Source of the DNA: Streptomyces celluloflavus
GTDB lineage: Bacteria; Actinomycetota; Actinomycetes; Streptomycetales; Streptomycetaceae
DNA length: 64,000 bases
Reading direction: 5' to 3'
Assembly (NCBI GenBank): GCA_000720995.1
Contig: JOEL01000005.1
Span: forward strand, 1-64,000
Made by a program: the position numbers and the translations under genes. Below the pieces are notes generated by a model. It was given only the letters and a program-made list of their open reading frames with translations. It was not told the DNA's origin and made no database searches. This document shows positions 1 to 9,028 of this stretch, piece after piece (the first letter of the stretch is position 1; every line of letters begins with the position of its first letter).

Positions 1-80
1 GTGGTGATCGTCAGCCCCTGGCCGGCCAGCGCCGCGGCGAGCGCGCGGGCGTTGGCGGTGACCTGGTGGGCTCTCGTGGG
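1..80 (-). other. possible fragment resembling serine hydroxymethyltransferase, cut by the left edge
   Basis: Read on the minus strand one frame away from the NRPS-like gene, the last 62 bases have uniformly G/C third positions and encode QVTANARALAAAL followed by AGQGLTITT. This resembles the stretch of serine hydroxymethyltransferase just before its GGTDNH motif. The preceding residues do not continue the similarity, so no N-terminal two thirds of such an enzyme is present. It could be a decayed fragment, the other side of a frameshift, or chance similarity in Ala-rich sequence. Only about 25 residues are visible, so the call is weak. Confidence 0.22.
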
Positions 81-3000
81 GTGGGGGTGGTGTCGAGGGG
101 GTGTTCGGGCCGGGTGTTCGGGTGCGGGGTGTGCTGGGGGTGCAGGCCGGGGGCTGGGTCTGTCGGCTGGTGGGGGTCGATCTGTCCGGTCTCCAGGAGT
201 TGTTCCAGGTAGGCGGTGATCTGTTGCTCGGTCGGTGTGTGCGGTGCTTTCCCTGGGGGTGGGCGCCGTCGGCCGGCTGGGGGGAGGCCGGCCGGTGTGG
301 TGTGCTGTGGCGTGGTGCTGCGGGGTGGTGGGGGTACCGGGTTCGGGGTGGCCGGTGGTGTGTGCGCGGGAGGCTGGTTGGTGCTCCGGGGCCGGTGGGG
401 CTGGTGGGGGTCGGTGGGGGCTTTGCGGGCGCGGGGCGTCGGGTACGCGGTCGGCTGCGGGATGCCGCCACCTTCGCCGCTGCCGTCGTCGCTGGTGGTG
501 CGGCCACGGCCACGGCCACGGTTGTCACCGGTGGTGCCGCCTTTGCGGCCACGGTCACGTTTACGGTCGTCATCGCTGGCGTTGTCGCCTTGAGGGGCGC
601 TGTCGTTGTCGATGGCGTTGATGCCCTCGCGGCCCTGGCCCTGGCCCTGGCCCTGGCCACGGCCGCTGCCGCCGTTGTTGCGGTCGCTGCCGCCCTTGCT
701 GCTGTTACTGCTCCTGCTGCTGTTGGTGCCGGTGCTGCCACCGTTACCGCTGCTGCCCCCACGGCCGTTGTCGCCGGTGCTGTCGCTGCTGTTGTCGCGG
801 GTGGTGTCGTGGCGGATGTCGTGGGCGGTGGTGTCGGTGGTGTGGGCGGTGGTGTTGGTGGGGGTGTGTTCGTGTGGGTGGCGGGGGTGGGGGATTGGGG
901 TGTTGTCGGGGTCGGTGTGCGGGGTGTCGGGATGGGGGTGTGGGTCGAGGCGGCCGAGGAGTTCCAGTGCGCCGTCGTCGCGTAGGCGTACCAGGTCGCC
1001 TGTGCGGCATATCGGCAGGTCCGGGGGGAAGGCGGTGGCCTGGGAGCAGCCGGTGGTCGGGTGCGGGTGGCCTGGGTGGCCGGCGGCGATTGCTGGGCCG
1101 GCGAGGTGTAGTTCGCCGGCGACTCCGGCCGGTACGGGGCGTTGCATGTGGTCCAGGACGCGGGCGGTCTGGTTCGCCAGTGGTTTTCCGATGGGGAGGG
1201 GGCCGGTGCGGGGGGTGTTTGCCGCGGTGATGCGGTGGTGGGTGGAGACGGCTGTGGCTTCGGCCAGCCCGTACAGGTGGTGGAGGGTGGGCCGGGTGTC
1301 GCCGTGGTGCTCGATCCAGTGGTGTACGGCTGCCGGGTCGAGGTGGCCGCCGCCGAGGAAGATGTGCCTGAGGTCGGGCAGGGGCGGTGCCGTCGCGTCC
1401 TGGGGGAGATCTTGTGCCAGTTGGGCGAAGGTTGCCGGGGTCAGGGACAGTACGGTGACGTGCCTGGCGGCGGTGAAGCGGCGCAGGGCGTGCGCGGTGC
1501 GTGCCGCCTGGGGCGGTACGACGGTCAGTGAGGCGCCGTTGGACAGGGCGTTCCAGATTTCCCACACGCCCGCCCCGAATGCGGGGGAGGGGGTGAGGGC
1601 CCAGGTCTCCTGCGGGCCGAAGCCGAACTCGCGGCGGGCCGCGGCGACCATGCTCTGCACGTTGGCATGGGTGAGGACCACGGCCTTGGCGGGGCCGGTG
1701 GAGCCCGACGCGTACAGGACGCAGGCCGCATCCGCCGCATCCGCCGCATCCGTCGTAACCGTGGTGTCTGCCGGATCCGCTGTAACCGTGGCGTTTGCTG
1801 CATCTGCTGTAACCATGGTGTTGGCCGGATCCGCTGTACGCGTGGTGTCCGTCGTGTCCGTGGTGCCCGCCGTACCTGCGACGCCCTCAGTACCCCCGGC
1901 GCCTGCCGCACCCGCACTGCCCGCCGAACCCTCCGTACCTGCCGTACCTGTGGCACCCGCGGTACCCGCCATACCCGCCGTACCTGGTGTACCTGTGGCG
2001 CCCGCTGTATCCGCCGCATCCACCGGTCCCGCGGCGCCCGCTGTACTTTTCGTCCCCGTGGCGTCTGTCGCACTCTCGGTTCCCCCGGCGCTTGCCGTAT
2101 TCGTGGTTCCTGCGATGCGCGTGGCATGTTCGGTACCGGCAGTGCGCTCCGTATCCGCTGTCCCTGCGATGCTCGTGGCGCGCTTCGAACCTGCAGTGCT
2201 TCTGGTGCCTGCTGAACGCTCCGCGTCTGCCGTATCTGTGTAGTCCGCCGCGTCCTGCGTGCTTTCGGAGCTCGCGGCATGCTCGGTACCCGCAGCGCTC
2301 TTCGTATCCGCCGTCCTCGTGACGCGCTCCGAACCTGCAGTACTCCTGGCACCAGCCGAACCTCCCGCGCCTTCCGTACCTGCGATGCGCGCGGCATGCT
2401 CGGTACCCGCAATGCGCTCCGTATCCGCCGTCCCCGTGACCCCCGCGGCGCCCGCCGGACCCGGCTTACCCCTGGCGTCCGCCGCACCCGCGGCACCTGT
2501 TGCACCTTCCGTATCCCCGGCGCCCGCTGCATCCTCAGTGCCTTCGGAGCTCGCGGCACGCTCGGTACCCGCAGTGCCCTCCGTATCCGCCGTCCCCGCG
2601 ACGTCCGCGACGTCCGCGGCGCCCTCCGAACCCGCCGCGCCCGCCGCGCCCGCAGCGCCGCCCACACCCCCGGCGCCCTCCGTCCCCGTAGCCCTCTCCG
2701 CCCCCACCGGCACAGGCACTGCCCCCGCCCCCACCGTCCCCACCGGCAGGTCCCCTGCCCCCACCCCCGGCAGGGACGCGGAAGCCAATACGTCAGCCGC
2801 CGCCGGCCGATTCGGCAACGGCGCCCCGCTCTCCTCCAGGTGCGGTAAGGGCGCGCCGGTGTGATCGAGGAGCAGTAAGGCCGGGGCCCAGGTAGGGGGG
2901 AGGTGGGGGCGGGTGTGGGGGGTGGTGACGATGGTGGTGGCCTGGGAGTGGGTCAGGAGGGTGGTGAGGTGGGCCGGGGGGTGGCCGGGGTCCAGGGGGA

Positions 3001-4591
3001 TGTAGGCCGCGCCGGTTTTGAGGATGCCGATCAGGGCGGCGATGCGGTGGGCCGAGGGGGGCAGGAGGAGGGCGACGCGGCTGCCCGGTCCCACGCCCCG
3101 CTCGTGCAGTGCGGTGGCGGTGCGGGTGGCCAGTTCGTCGAGCTGGGCGTAGGTCAGGCGGGTGTGTTCGTCGGTGACCGCGGTGGCCTGGGGGGTGCGG
3201 GCCACCCAGCGTGCGAAGCCGGCGGTGAGGGGCTGCGCCGCGCCGCGGATCACGGGGGGCGGCACGGGCACCGCCGGGCCTGCGCTCAACGGGAGGTGGT
3301 CCAGGGGGAGTTCGGGGTGGGTGGTGAGGTGTGCCCACACTTCGCGCAGCTGGTGGGCGATGCGGGTGGCCGCGGCGGGGGAGACCGTGGTGCGGTCGTG
3401 GACGATGCGCAGCGCCGGGGCCTCGCCGGGCATGATCAGCACGGTCAGGGGGTGGCGGGGGTGGGTGTCGCAGGCCGCCGCGGTCTGCCGCAGCCCGGCC
3501 TCCACCAGGTCGGTCGGCGGCAGCGGGGCGCCGGGGAAGCAGACACTGCTCTCCAGCAGCGGTCCGGGGCCCGCGGCCCGGTGCACCCGCGCCCACGGCA
3601 CACCGGGGTGTTCGGCGGCGGCCGCCACACGGGCCTGGACCTCGCACAGCCAGGACACCGCGGTGCGCGCCCCCTCCACTCGCCCGCGGACCGGCAGGGT
3701 CAGGGTCATCGGCCCCAGCACCGCCCGCGCACCGGGCAGCTGCGCGGGGCGGTGCGCGAGCGTCGCACCGCACAGGACATCCGCACGTCCGTGGTAGCGG
3801 CTCAGCAGCACCAGCCAGGCGCCCAGGACGAGCGTCTCGCGGGTGAGGCGGTGGGCGCGCAGCACCCGCGCCGCCCGCCCGCCGGGCCGCTCCAGCGGGC
3901 AGGCCACCACACCGTGGCCGCCCCCGTGGCCGGGCGGCGCCGGAGCACCGCCCCACGACAGCGGCGCGGGCGCGGTGAAACCGCCGAGCTCACCGGCCCA
4001 GAAAGCGGCGTCCTTGCGGGGGCTGTGCGCCGCCCACCAGGTGAGGTAGTCGCGGTAGGGGGGCGCCGGCGCCAGGCGCGGGGTGCGGCCGCACAGCAGC
4101 GCCCGGTAGGACTCGGCGAACTCCCCCAGCGCCACCGCGCACGACCAGCCGTCCGCGACCAGGTGCGAGAGCCGCCAGGCGAACGTCCACTGCCGCGCAC
4201 CGCGCCGGATGAGCGTGGCACGCATCAACGGCGCCCGGCCCAGCGGGAATCCCTCAGGCCGCTCCCGGTCCAGCCGCTCTCGCAGCCGCGCGTCCTGCAC
4301 CGTCTCACCGGTCGCCCGCCAGTCCAGGACCTCCAGCGGAAACCGGGCGCCGCGGTGGACCACCTGCCGCGCCCGGCCGTCCGCCCCCCGCGCAAAGGCG
4401 GTGCGCAGGGCCGGATGCCGGTCCGCGACGTACTGCCACGCCTGGGCGAACACATGCGGGTTGAGGGCGCCGGTGAAGGAGACCAGCACCTGCTCGGCCC
4501 CCACACCGGCCTGCGGCCGCCGCCCGTGCGCCGCCAGCAACGCCTGCTGGACGGGCGTGAGCGGATAACTGTCCTCGATGATCTCGGCCAC
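11..4591 (-). CDS. NRPS-like protein: condensation domain plus split, truncated adenylation domain
   Basis: The chosen GTG start gives 1526 residues beginning VAEIIEDSYPLTPVQQALL, a standard condensation-domain opening, with GGAAGGGG upstream. An alternative ATG 93 codons earlier adds only low-complexity residues. The condensation motif near residue 142 is SHLVADG: the first His of HHxxxDG is Ser, but the catalytic second His and the Asp-Gly remain. The adenylation domain has A1 (LTYAQLDEL) and A2 (GAAYIPLDP), then about 350 residues of Ala/Gly/Thr/Glu repeat (about 600-957), then A3 (YASGSTGPAKAVV) to A7 (CRTGDL). A4 reads FGAGVWEIW, so the aspartate that binds the substrate amine is Gly. 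After GRLD (about 1212) the C-terminal subdomain with the A10 lysine, and any carrier domain, are replaced by His/Asn/Gly/Pro-rich sequence. Two TTA codons (2846-2848, 2876-2878) are in frame. A working condensation domain (compare the free-standing HlmK of holomycin clusters) fused to an inactive adenylation relic fits best. Confidence 0.75.
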   Translation of the reverse strand: MAEIIEDSYPLTPVQQALLAAHGRRPQAGVGAEQVLVSFTGALNPHVFAQAWQYVADRHPALRTAFARGADGRARQVVHRGARFPLEVLDWRATGETVQDARLRERLDRERPEGFPLGRAPLMRATLIRRGARQWTFAWRLSHLVADGWSCAVALGEFAESYRALLCGRTPRLAPAPPYRDYLTWWAAHSPRKDAAFWAGELGGFTAPAPLSWGGAPAPPGHGGGHGVVACPLERPGGRAARVLRAHRLTRETLVLGAWLVLLSRYHGRADVLCGATLAHRPAQLPGARAVLGPMTLTLPVRGRVEGARTAVSWLCEVQARVAAAAEHPGVPWARVHRAAGPGPLLESSVCFPGAPLPPTDLVEAGLRQTAAACDTHPRHPLTVLIMPGEAPALRIVHDRTTVSPAAATRIAHQLREVWAHLTTHPELPLDHLPLSAGPAVPVPPPVIRGAAQPLTAGFARWVARTPQATAVTDEHTRLTYAQLDELATRTATALHERGVGPGSRVALLLPPSAHRIAALIGILKTGAAYIPLDPGHPPAHLTTLLTHSQATTIVTTPHTRPHLPPTWAPALLLLDHTGAPLPHLEESGAPLPNRPAAADVLASASLPGVGAGDLPVGTVGAGAVPVPVGAERATGTEGAGGVGGAAGAAGAAGSEGAADVADVAGTADTEGTAGTERAASSEGTEDAAGAGDTEGATGAAGAADARGKPGPAGAAGVTGTADTERIAGTEHAARIAGTEGAGGSAGARSTAGSERVTRTADTKSAAGTEHAASSESTQDAADYTDTADAERSAGTRSTAGSKRATSIAGTADTERTAGTEHATRIAGTTNTASAGGTESATDATGTKSTAGAAGPVDAADTAGATGTPGTAGMAGTAGATGTAGTEGSAGSAGAAGAGGTEGVAGTAGTTDTTDTTRTADPANTMVTADAANATVTADPADTTVTTDAADAADAACVLYASGSTGPAKAVVLTHANVQSMVAAARREFGFGPQETWALTPSPAFGAGVWEIWNALSNGASLTVVPPQAARTAHALRRFTAARHVTVLSLTPATFAQLAQDLPQDATAPPLPDLRHIFLGGGHLDPAAVHHWIEHHGDTRPTLHHLYGLAEATAVSTHHRITAANTPRTGPLPIGKPLANQTARVLDHMQRPVPAGVAGELHLAGPAIAAGHPGHPHPTTGCSQATAFPPDLPICRTGDLVRLRDDGALELLGRLDPHPHPDTPHTDPDNTPIPHPRHPHEHTPTNTTAHTTDTTAHDIRHDTTRDNSSDSTGDNGRGGSSGNGGSTGTNSSRSSNSSKGGSDRNNGGSGRGQGQGQGQGREGINAIDNDSAPQGDNASDDDRKRDRGRKGGTTGDNRGRGRGRTTSDDGSGEGGGIPQPTAYPTPRARKAPTDPHQPHRPRSTNQPPAHTPPATPNPVPPPPRSTTPQHTTPAGLPPAGRRRPPPGKAPHTPTEQQITAYLEQLLETGQIDPHQPTDPAPGLHPQHTPHPNTRPEHPLDTTPTPREPTRSPPTPARSPRRWPARG
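90..947. repeat. low-complexity tract replacing the adenylation C-terminal subdomain
   Basis: This stretch encodes, on the minus strand, a His/Thr/Asp-rich then Asn/Ser/Gly-rich then Pro-rich segment. It includes a perfect short tandem of the hexamer CCCTGG (about 634-661), read as GQGQGQGQG in the protein. It sits exactly where motifs A8-A10 and a carrier domain should follow, and resembles a minisatellite expansion rather than a folded domain. Confidence 0.6.
1722..2790. repeat. degenerate repeat array inserted in the adenylation domain
   Basis: About 1.07 kb of imperfect tandem repeat with a 9-bp (three-codon) rhythm, coding on the minus strand for units such as GTADTEGTAGTE. Longer near-copies recur inside it, for example TADTERIAGTEHAARIAGT and TADTERTAGTEHATRIAGT. 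The reading frame stays open throughout, so the insertion is in frame. It lies between core motifs A2 and A3. Confidence 0.8.
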
Positions 4592-5397
4592 GCCTGCTGC
4601 CGCCCCTTCCTGGCGTTCCTGCCCGGAGCGCGGAGATGCCCCGCCGCACAGGCCGACGACACCCGCCCCGCCGACGGCACCGGACCCGCCCCACCCCGCG
4701 CCGGGCCGGGTCGTGTCGTGCCGGTCCGGGCCGGGCTGTGCCGGGCCAACGGCGGGGCCCCGCCCACCGCTGTGCGGCCGGGCGGCTGTGCGGCCGGGCC
4801 GCCCGGTGCCCCGGCCGCCGCCAGGCCTTCGGGCCGGTCCGCGCATTCGTGACGGTGGCGCCCGGCTCATCCCGGCCTTCCGCCGAAGTTCGATCAGGCA
4901 ACCACCGCAAGGTGCCGCCGACCGTACCTATGCGGGATTAGGAGGACTCAATACGGTGCCCCCGAAGAATCGACCGAAGCAACACTTCCAGGCCCCGGCC
5001 GAGCAGCGCATGCGGCGTGTTTCCCACCGGCCGCTTGTCTATGTGAAGCCTTCAGCTGCGCAGGTTTGGCGTGCTAGCGTCTGCGCGGTACGTGTACACC
5101 GTTCACCCATGCCTAGGGGTCGAATTGGATCTCAAGCACGTGACTCCCGCGCAGGAGCCGACCGACCCCCTAGTCGCGCACGGCACGCCGCCCGGCGCCG
5201 CACCGCTCGAAAAGACCGGGAACCCGCAGAAGCCCGGCGGCCGCGAAATCACCCGCCGGATACCGCAGCAGCGCACACCACCGATGGCGTGCCCCGCCAC
5301 GACGGCACCCATCCTGCACGCAGGCGCGCCCGGCCAGGGGCGCGGACCGGTGACAACGCCTTGTCACCCAGTACCGGAACAGGGGGATACGAGAACG
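4592..5397. promoter_or_regulatory. divergent intergenic region between the NRPS-like gene and the LAL regulator
   Basis: About 800 bp separate the two divergent starts, so promoters for both genes should be here. The right half is less G+C-rich than the genes (for example around 4960-5120), as expected of a Streptomyces promoter region. An AGGAGG at about 4940 precedes a GTG, but the peptide it would start only runs into the frames covering the regulator gene, so I do not call a gene. No clear operator palindrome was seen. Confidence 0.4.
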
Positions 5398-8256
5398 GTG
5401 CCCAAGGAACTGTACGGCCGCAGCGAAGAATCCCGCATCATTACCGAATTACTCGACTCCGCAACAGCCGGAGCAGGCGCCCCCGCGCTGGTGGAAGGCA
5501 TTATCGGAACAGGCAAAACCTCCCTTCTGCGCTGGGCGGAAGAAGCCGCCAGACAACGCGGAATGCAGGTCCTGACCGCCACCGCGACCTCCACCGAACA
5601 GCACTTCCCGATGGGCGTCGTCCACCAGCTCCTCGACTGCCTCGACACCGCCGGACACCAACCCGGTCCAGCGCTCAAAGAGTTACCCGGGCAGGCTGGC
5701 CGGGAACACCCCGACTACCTGCAACTCACCGAATTGTTCAAGACCCTGAGCCGGGCAGCACAAAAAACCCCGCTCCTGCTGACCGTCGACTGCATTCAAT
5801 GCGCGGACCCGCAGTCCCTGCTGTGGCTGGGATTCCTCAGCCGGCGCCTGGACAGCCTCCCCGTGGTCCTGCTCGCCAGCAAACGATGCGGCGAGATGGC
5901 CAGCGACCAGCACCTGCTCGTGGAGTTCATGGAAGGCATACGCCCCGACCGCCACCTGCGCATCGACGACCTGTGCCCCAGCGCCGCCCTCGACCTGGCC
6001 GCAGCCCTCGCCAGCCAGGACCCCGGCGCCCTGGACCTCCTCATCACCACCAGCGGCGGCAACCCCTACCTGCTGACCGAACAGATCCGCACCGTCCCCG
6101 CCCCCCACACCTCGGCCGCCGGCCCCACCGACCACGCCGAACACCCCCCGGCGGAACTGCCCATCCGGCTGCGCGCCGTCAAGGACCGCGTCCTGTGCTT
6201 CCTGGGCCGCCTGGACCGCCACGGCCCGCGCGCCGCCCGCGTCGCCCGCGCCGCCAGCGTCGTGGGCAGCGCCGTCAGCGCCGAACTCATCGCCGAACTC
6301 TGCTCCCTGCCCGTCGAAGAAGTCTCCGAATCCCTCGACCGGCTCAGCGAATCCGGCATCCTGCGCGGCACCGACCTCACCTTCCGCCACCCCGTCCTGG
6401 CCCGCCTGCTCTACCTGGACATCCCCCACGCCCAACGCGCCGAACTGCACCGCCTCACCGCCCGCGCCCTCCACCGCCGCGGCACCTCCCCCCAGGACAT
6501 CACCCCCCACCTCCTGCACGCCGCACACCTGGACGAACCCTGGATGCCGCGCCTCCTCCTGGACGCCGCCGCCGCCCTCGTCCCCCACCAGGCACCCGCG
6601 GCCATGGAACTCCTCGACAAAGCCGCCGCACACGGCCTCCCCGCCCATCTCGCCCCCCGCACCGAAAAACTCCGCATCCAAGCCCTCATGGGCCTGGACC
6701 TGCCCGCCTCCGTAGCCGCCCAGTCCGCACGCGTCGAGAGCGCCACGCACCCCGGCGAACGCGCCACCGAAGCACTGCGCCTGGCCGATATCCTCCTGCG
6801 CCTGGACGAAGCCCGCCAAGCCCGCCAAGTCCTCGAACACGCCTACGACCAGATCCGATGTAGCGACGCGGCCACCGCCGCACGGCTACGCCGCCAGCTC
6901 ACCCACATCCGCCTGCACGAAGGCACCTGCACCCTCTTCACACCCCGGCCCGACACCCAGAGCTCACCCGGCCACCCGGCACCGACCGGTGAGGAACGCC
7001 TCGAAGCCGCCCTCCTGCTGCGCACCGCCCAAGGCGACAGCGCCCCCGCCGTCACCCGCATCGCCCACACCCTCCTGGCCACCCCCCGCGCCCCCTACGG
7101 CTCACCCTCCTGGTACCACGCCCTCCTGGCACTGCTGTGGTCCGGCGGCTTCGACGACGCCCACCGCCACATCGACGCCGAGGTCCAGATCGCCCGCGCC
7201 CACGCCGTCCCCACCCGCCTCGCCGACGCCCTGGCCACCCGGAGCCTGATCCAGCTCCACCGCGGCCTGCTCGACGACGCCCGCGACGACGCCCGCCAGG
7301 CCCTGGCCCTCCTCCAGCGCATCCACGCCGACCGCCACCACACCGGCGCCCTCGCCCGCAGCGTCCTGATCGAAGTAGCCCTGGAGAAAAACCAGATCGC
7401 CGGCCTCGCCGACCTCCTCGCCACCGCCCTGCCCTTCCCCGCCACCACACCCACCTGGTGGCAACTGCACCTCATGCACAGCGCGGCACGCGCCCTGGGA
7501 CGACTCGGCGAAACCCAGCGGGCCCTTGGCCTGATGGCCCACTGCGAGAAGGAACTGCGCCGCCGCAAGGTCACCAACCCGGCGATCCTCCCCTGGCGCT
7601 CGACCACCGCCATGCTGCACGCCGGCGTCGGCAACCTCCCCGACGCCCGCCGCCTCGCCCGCGAGGAAGCCGAACTCGCCCAGCGCTGGGCCGCCCCCTT
7701 CGCCCGGGGCCGCGCCCTGCTCGCACTGGCCTCGATCACCTCCCACAGCGACGCCCTGCGGCTCTCCACCAAAGCCGCCGAACTCCTCGACGCCCAGCAA
7801 GAACCCCTGCTCTACGCCCACTGCCTGCACATCGCCGGCCAGGCCCACCAGCAGGGCGGCAACACCATCCGAGCCCGCGAACTCCTGCACCGCGCCACCG
7901 AAGTGGGCGTCTCCCTGGGAGCCGACGGACTCGTCGAAGTCGTCCAGCGCGCACTGCGCAGCGCCGGCGGCCGCCCCGACCCCCGCAAGGACTCCACCGA
8001 AGCACTGCTGACCCCCACCGAGCGCCAGGTCGCCGAACTCGCCTCCCGCGGCATGAGCAACCGCAGCATCGCCCGGCTGCTCCAAGTCAGCCTGCGCAAC
8101 GTCGAATCACACCTGACCCACTCCTACCGCAAACTGCGGATCAGCGGCCGCCACGGACTCACCAAATACTTCCCGGCCCAGGACAACACCCCCGCCCCCC
8201 TCATCCTGCACGGACACCAGGCCGTCTCCTACCTGCGCCAGCCCCAGAGCGCCTGA
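5398..8256 (+). CDS. LAL-family LuxR transcriptional regulator
   Basis: A 952-residue regulator of the large ATP-binding LuxR (LAL) type. The N-terminus reads LYGRSEESRIITELL followed by a Walker A motif GIIGTGKTSLL, then an AAA/NACHT-like module and a long helical middle of TPR-like repeats. The C-terminus is a LuxR helix-turn-helix (LLTPTERQVAELASRG to SLRNVESHLTHSYRKL). The start is the GTG directly before LYGR with AGGGGGAT upstream; upstream codons in frame add no conserved sequence. Two TTA leucine codons (5449-5451 and 5683-5685) imply dependence on the bldA tRNA, typical of pathway-specific activators. It is divergent from the NRPS-like gene and upstream of the hlm-like genes; holomycin clusters also carry a LuxR-type regulator, so it is the likely activator of region 1. 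Confidence 0.93.
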   Translation: MPKELYGRSEESRIITELLDSATAGAGAPALVEGIIGTGKTSLLRWAEEAARQRGMQVLTATATSTEQHFPMGVVHQLLDCLDTAGHQPGPALKELPGQAGREHPDYLQLTELFKTLSRAAQKTPLLLTVDCIQCADPQSLLWLGFLSRRLDSLPVVLLASKRCGEMASDQHLLVEFMEGIRPDRHLRIDDLCPSAALDLAAALASQDPGALDLLITTSGGNPYLLTEQIRTVPAPHTSAAGPTDHAEHPPAELPIRLRAVKDRVLCFLGRLDRHGPRAARVARAASVVGSAVSAELIAELCSLPVEEVSESLDRLSESGILRGTDLTFRHPVLARLLYLDIPHAQRAELHRLTARALHRRGTSPQDITPHLLHAAHLDEPWMPRLLLDAAAALVPHQAPAAMELLDKAAAHGLPAHLAPRTEKLRIQALMGLDLPASVAAQSARVESATHPGERATEALRLADILLRLDEARQARQVLEHAYDQIRCSDAATAARLRRQLTHIRLHEGTCTLFTPRPDTQSSPGHPAPTGEERLEAALLLRTAQGDSAPAVTRIAHTLLATPRAPYGSPSWYHALLALLWSGGFDDAHRHIDAEVQIARAHAVPTRLADALATRSLIQLHRGLLDDARDDARQALALLQRIHADRHHTGALARSVLIEVALEKNQIAGLADLLATALPFPATTPTWWQLHLMHSAARALGRLGETQRALGLMAHCEKELRRRKVTNPAILPWRSTTAMLHAGVGNLPDARRLAREEAELAQRWAAPFARGRALLALASITSHSDALRLSTKAAELLDAQQEPLLYAHCLHIAGQAHQQGGNTIRARELLHRATEVGVSLGADGLVEVVQRALRSAGGRPDPRKDSTEALLTPTERQVAELASRGMSNRSIARLLQVSLRNVESHLTHSYRKLRISGRHGLTKYFPAQDNTPAPLILHGHQAVSYLRQPQSA

Positions 8257-9028
8257 CCACCCACACACCCACACCCACACCCGCACGCCACGGCAGCCGA
8301 ACACCGCGACAGCGACGACCCGCCACCGGCAGACCCGAAGGAGAAAGACGGGAGGCGAAAGGCAGAAGGGTAAAGGTACGAAGGAGAGAGACGCGAAAGC
8401 GTAAGAGCAGCCGGCCGCACTACGTAAGCCGGCGAATCACCGAAGGCCGGAGGCGGGCAGTCACCCCGGATTTCCGTACGGGGGAGTACGTATCACCGCC
8501 GGGCCGTGCGGACCGGAACCTGTCCTCTGTCACCGGTGCGCCGTACCGCCCGCCGGAAAGAAGCGCGCTCCGTACGTACATCCCGGGGAAAGCGGCTCCA
8601 TCGGCGCGCCCCGGAGAGTTACGCGATGTTCCCTCCCCGCGGGATACGGAGCCGCAGTCGCGGAAACACGAAAAGACGCGAACACAGCAACACAGCCACA
8701 CAACAAAACGGGAATGGGGGAGCGCAGGAACGCGAGCAGACGGCGATACGGATAAACGGCAACACCGGGGAAGGGCGGCGGCTTTGCCGCCCTCCGCAGA
8801 CGCCCGTTCGCACCGCCCGCCGAACACCGCCCAGCCCCAGACCAGCACAGAAACCCGGAACAGAATCCCGGAACAGAGACCGGAACAGGAAAGAGCCCGG
8901 AACCGAAATCAGGAACGAATTCAGGACCGGAATCAGGACCGGTACCGGGACCGGAATCGAAATCAGGACCAGGACCGGCGACCGGTGCGTTGCGCGCCGG
9001 CCGCCCTCGTCATGCCGTGGAGGTACGC
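8257..9028. other. 770-bp intergenic stretch with degenerate short repeats
   Basis: No convincing gene. After the LAL stop comes a run of CCCACA-type repeats (about 8259-8285). Bases 8640-8760 are A-rich by the standard of the window, and 8838-8985 hold degenerate GGAAC/CCGGA repeats. The last part must contain the signal for the metallophosphoesterase gene. Confidence 0.5.
8838..8985. repeat. degenerate minisatellite, unit around ACCGGAA/CAGGA
   Basis: Successive imperfect copies of CCCGGAACAGA, ACCGGAACAGG, ATCAGGACCGG and GACCGGAATC make a purine-rich track just before the metallophosphoesterase gene. A similar style of repeat occurs at 45590-45775. Confidence 0.6.

Noticed and set aside
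606-2864. Long open frames on the + strand opposite the NRPS-like gene (Pro/Ala/Val/Ser-rich)
   Set aside because: They are antisense shadows of the repeat tracts; the minus frame carries recognisable C and A domain motifs, while these have no domain and only repeat composition.
4578-5397. Open frames on the + strand upstream of the LAL regulator, including an AGGAGG-GTG start near 4950
   Set aside because: No conserved sequence; the frames simply run through the promoter region and into the regulator gene in the wrong frame.
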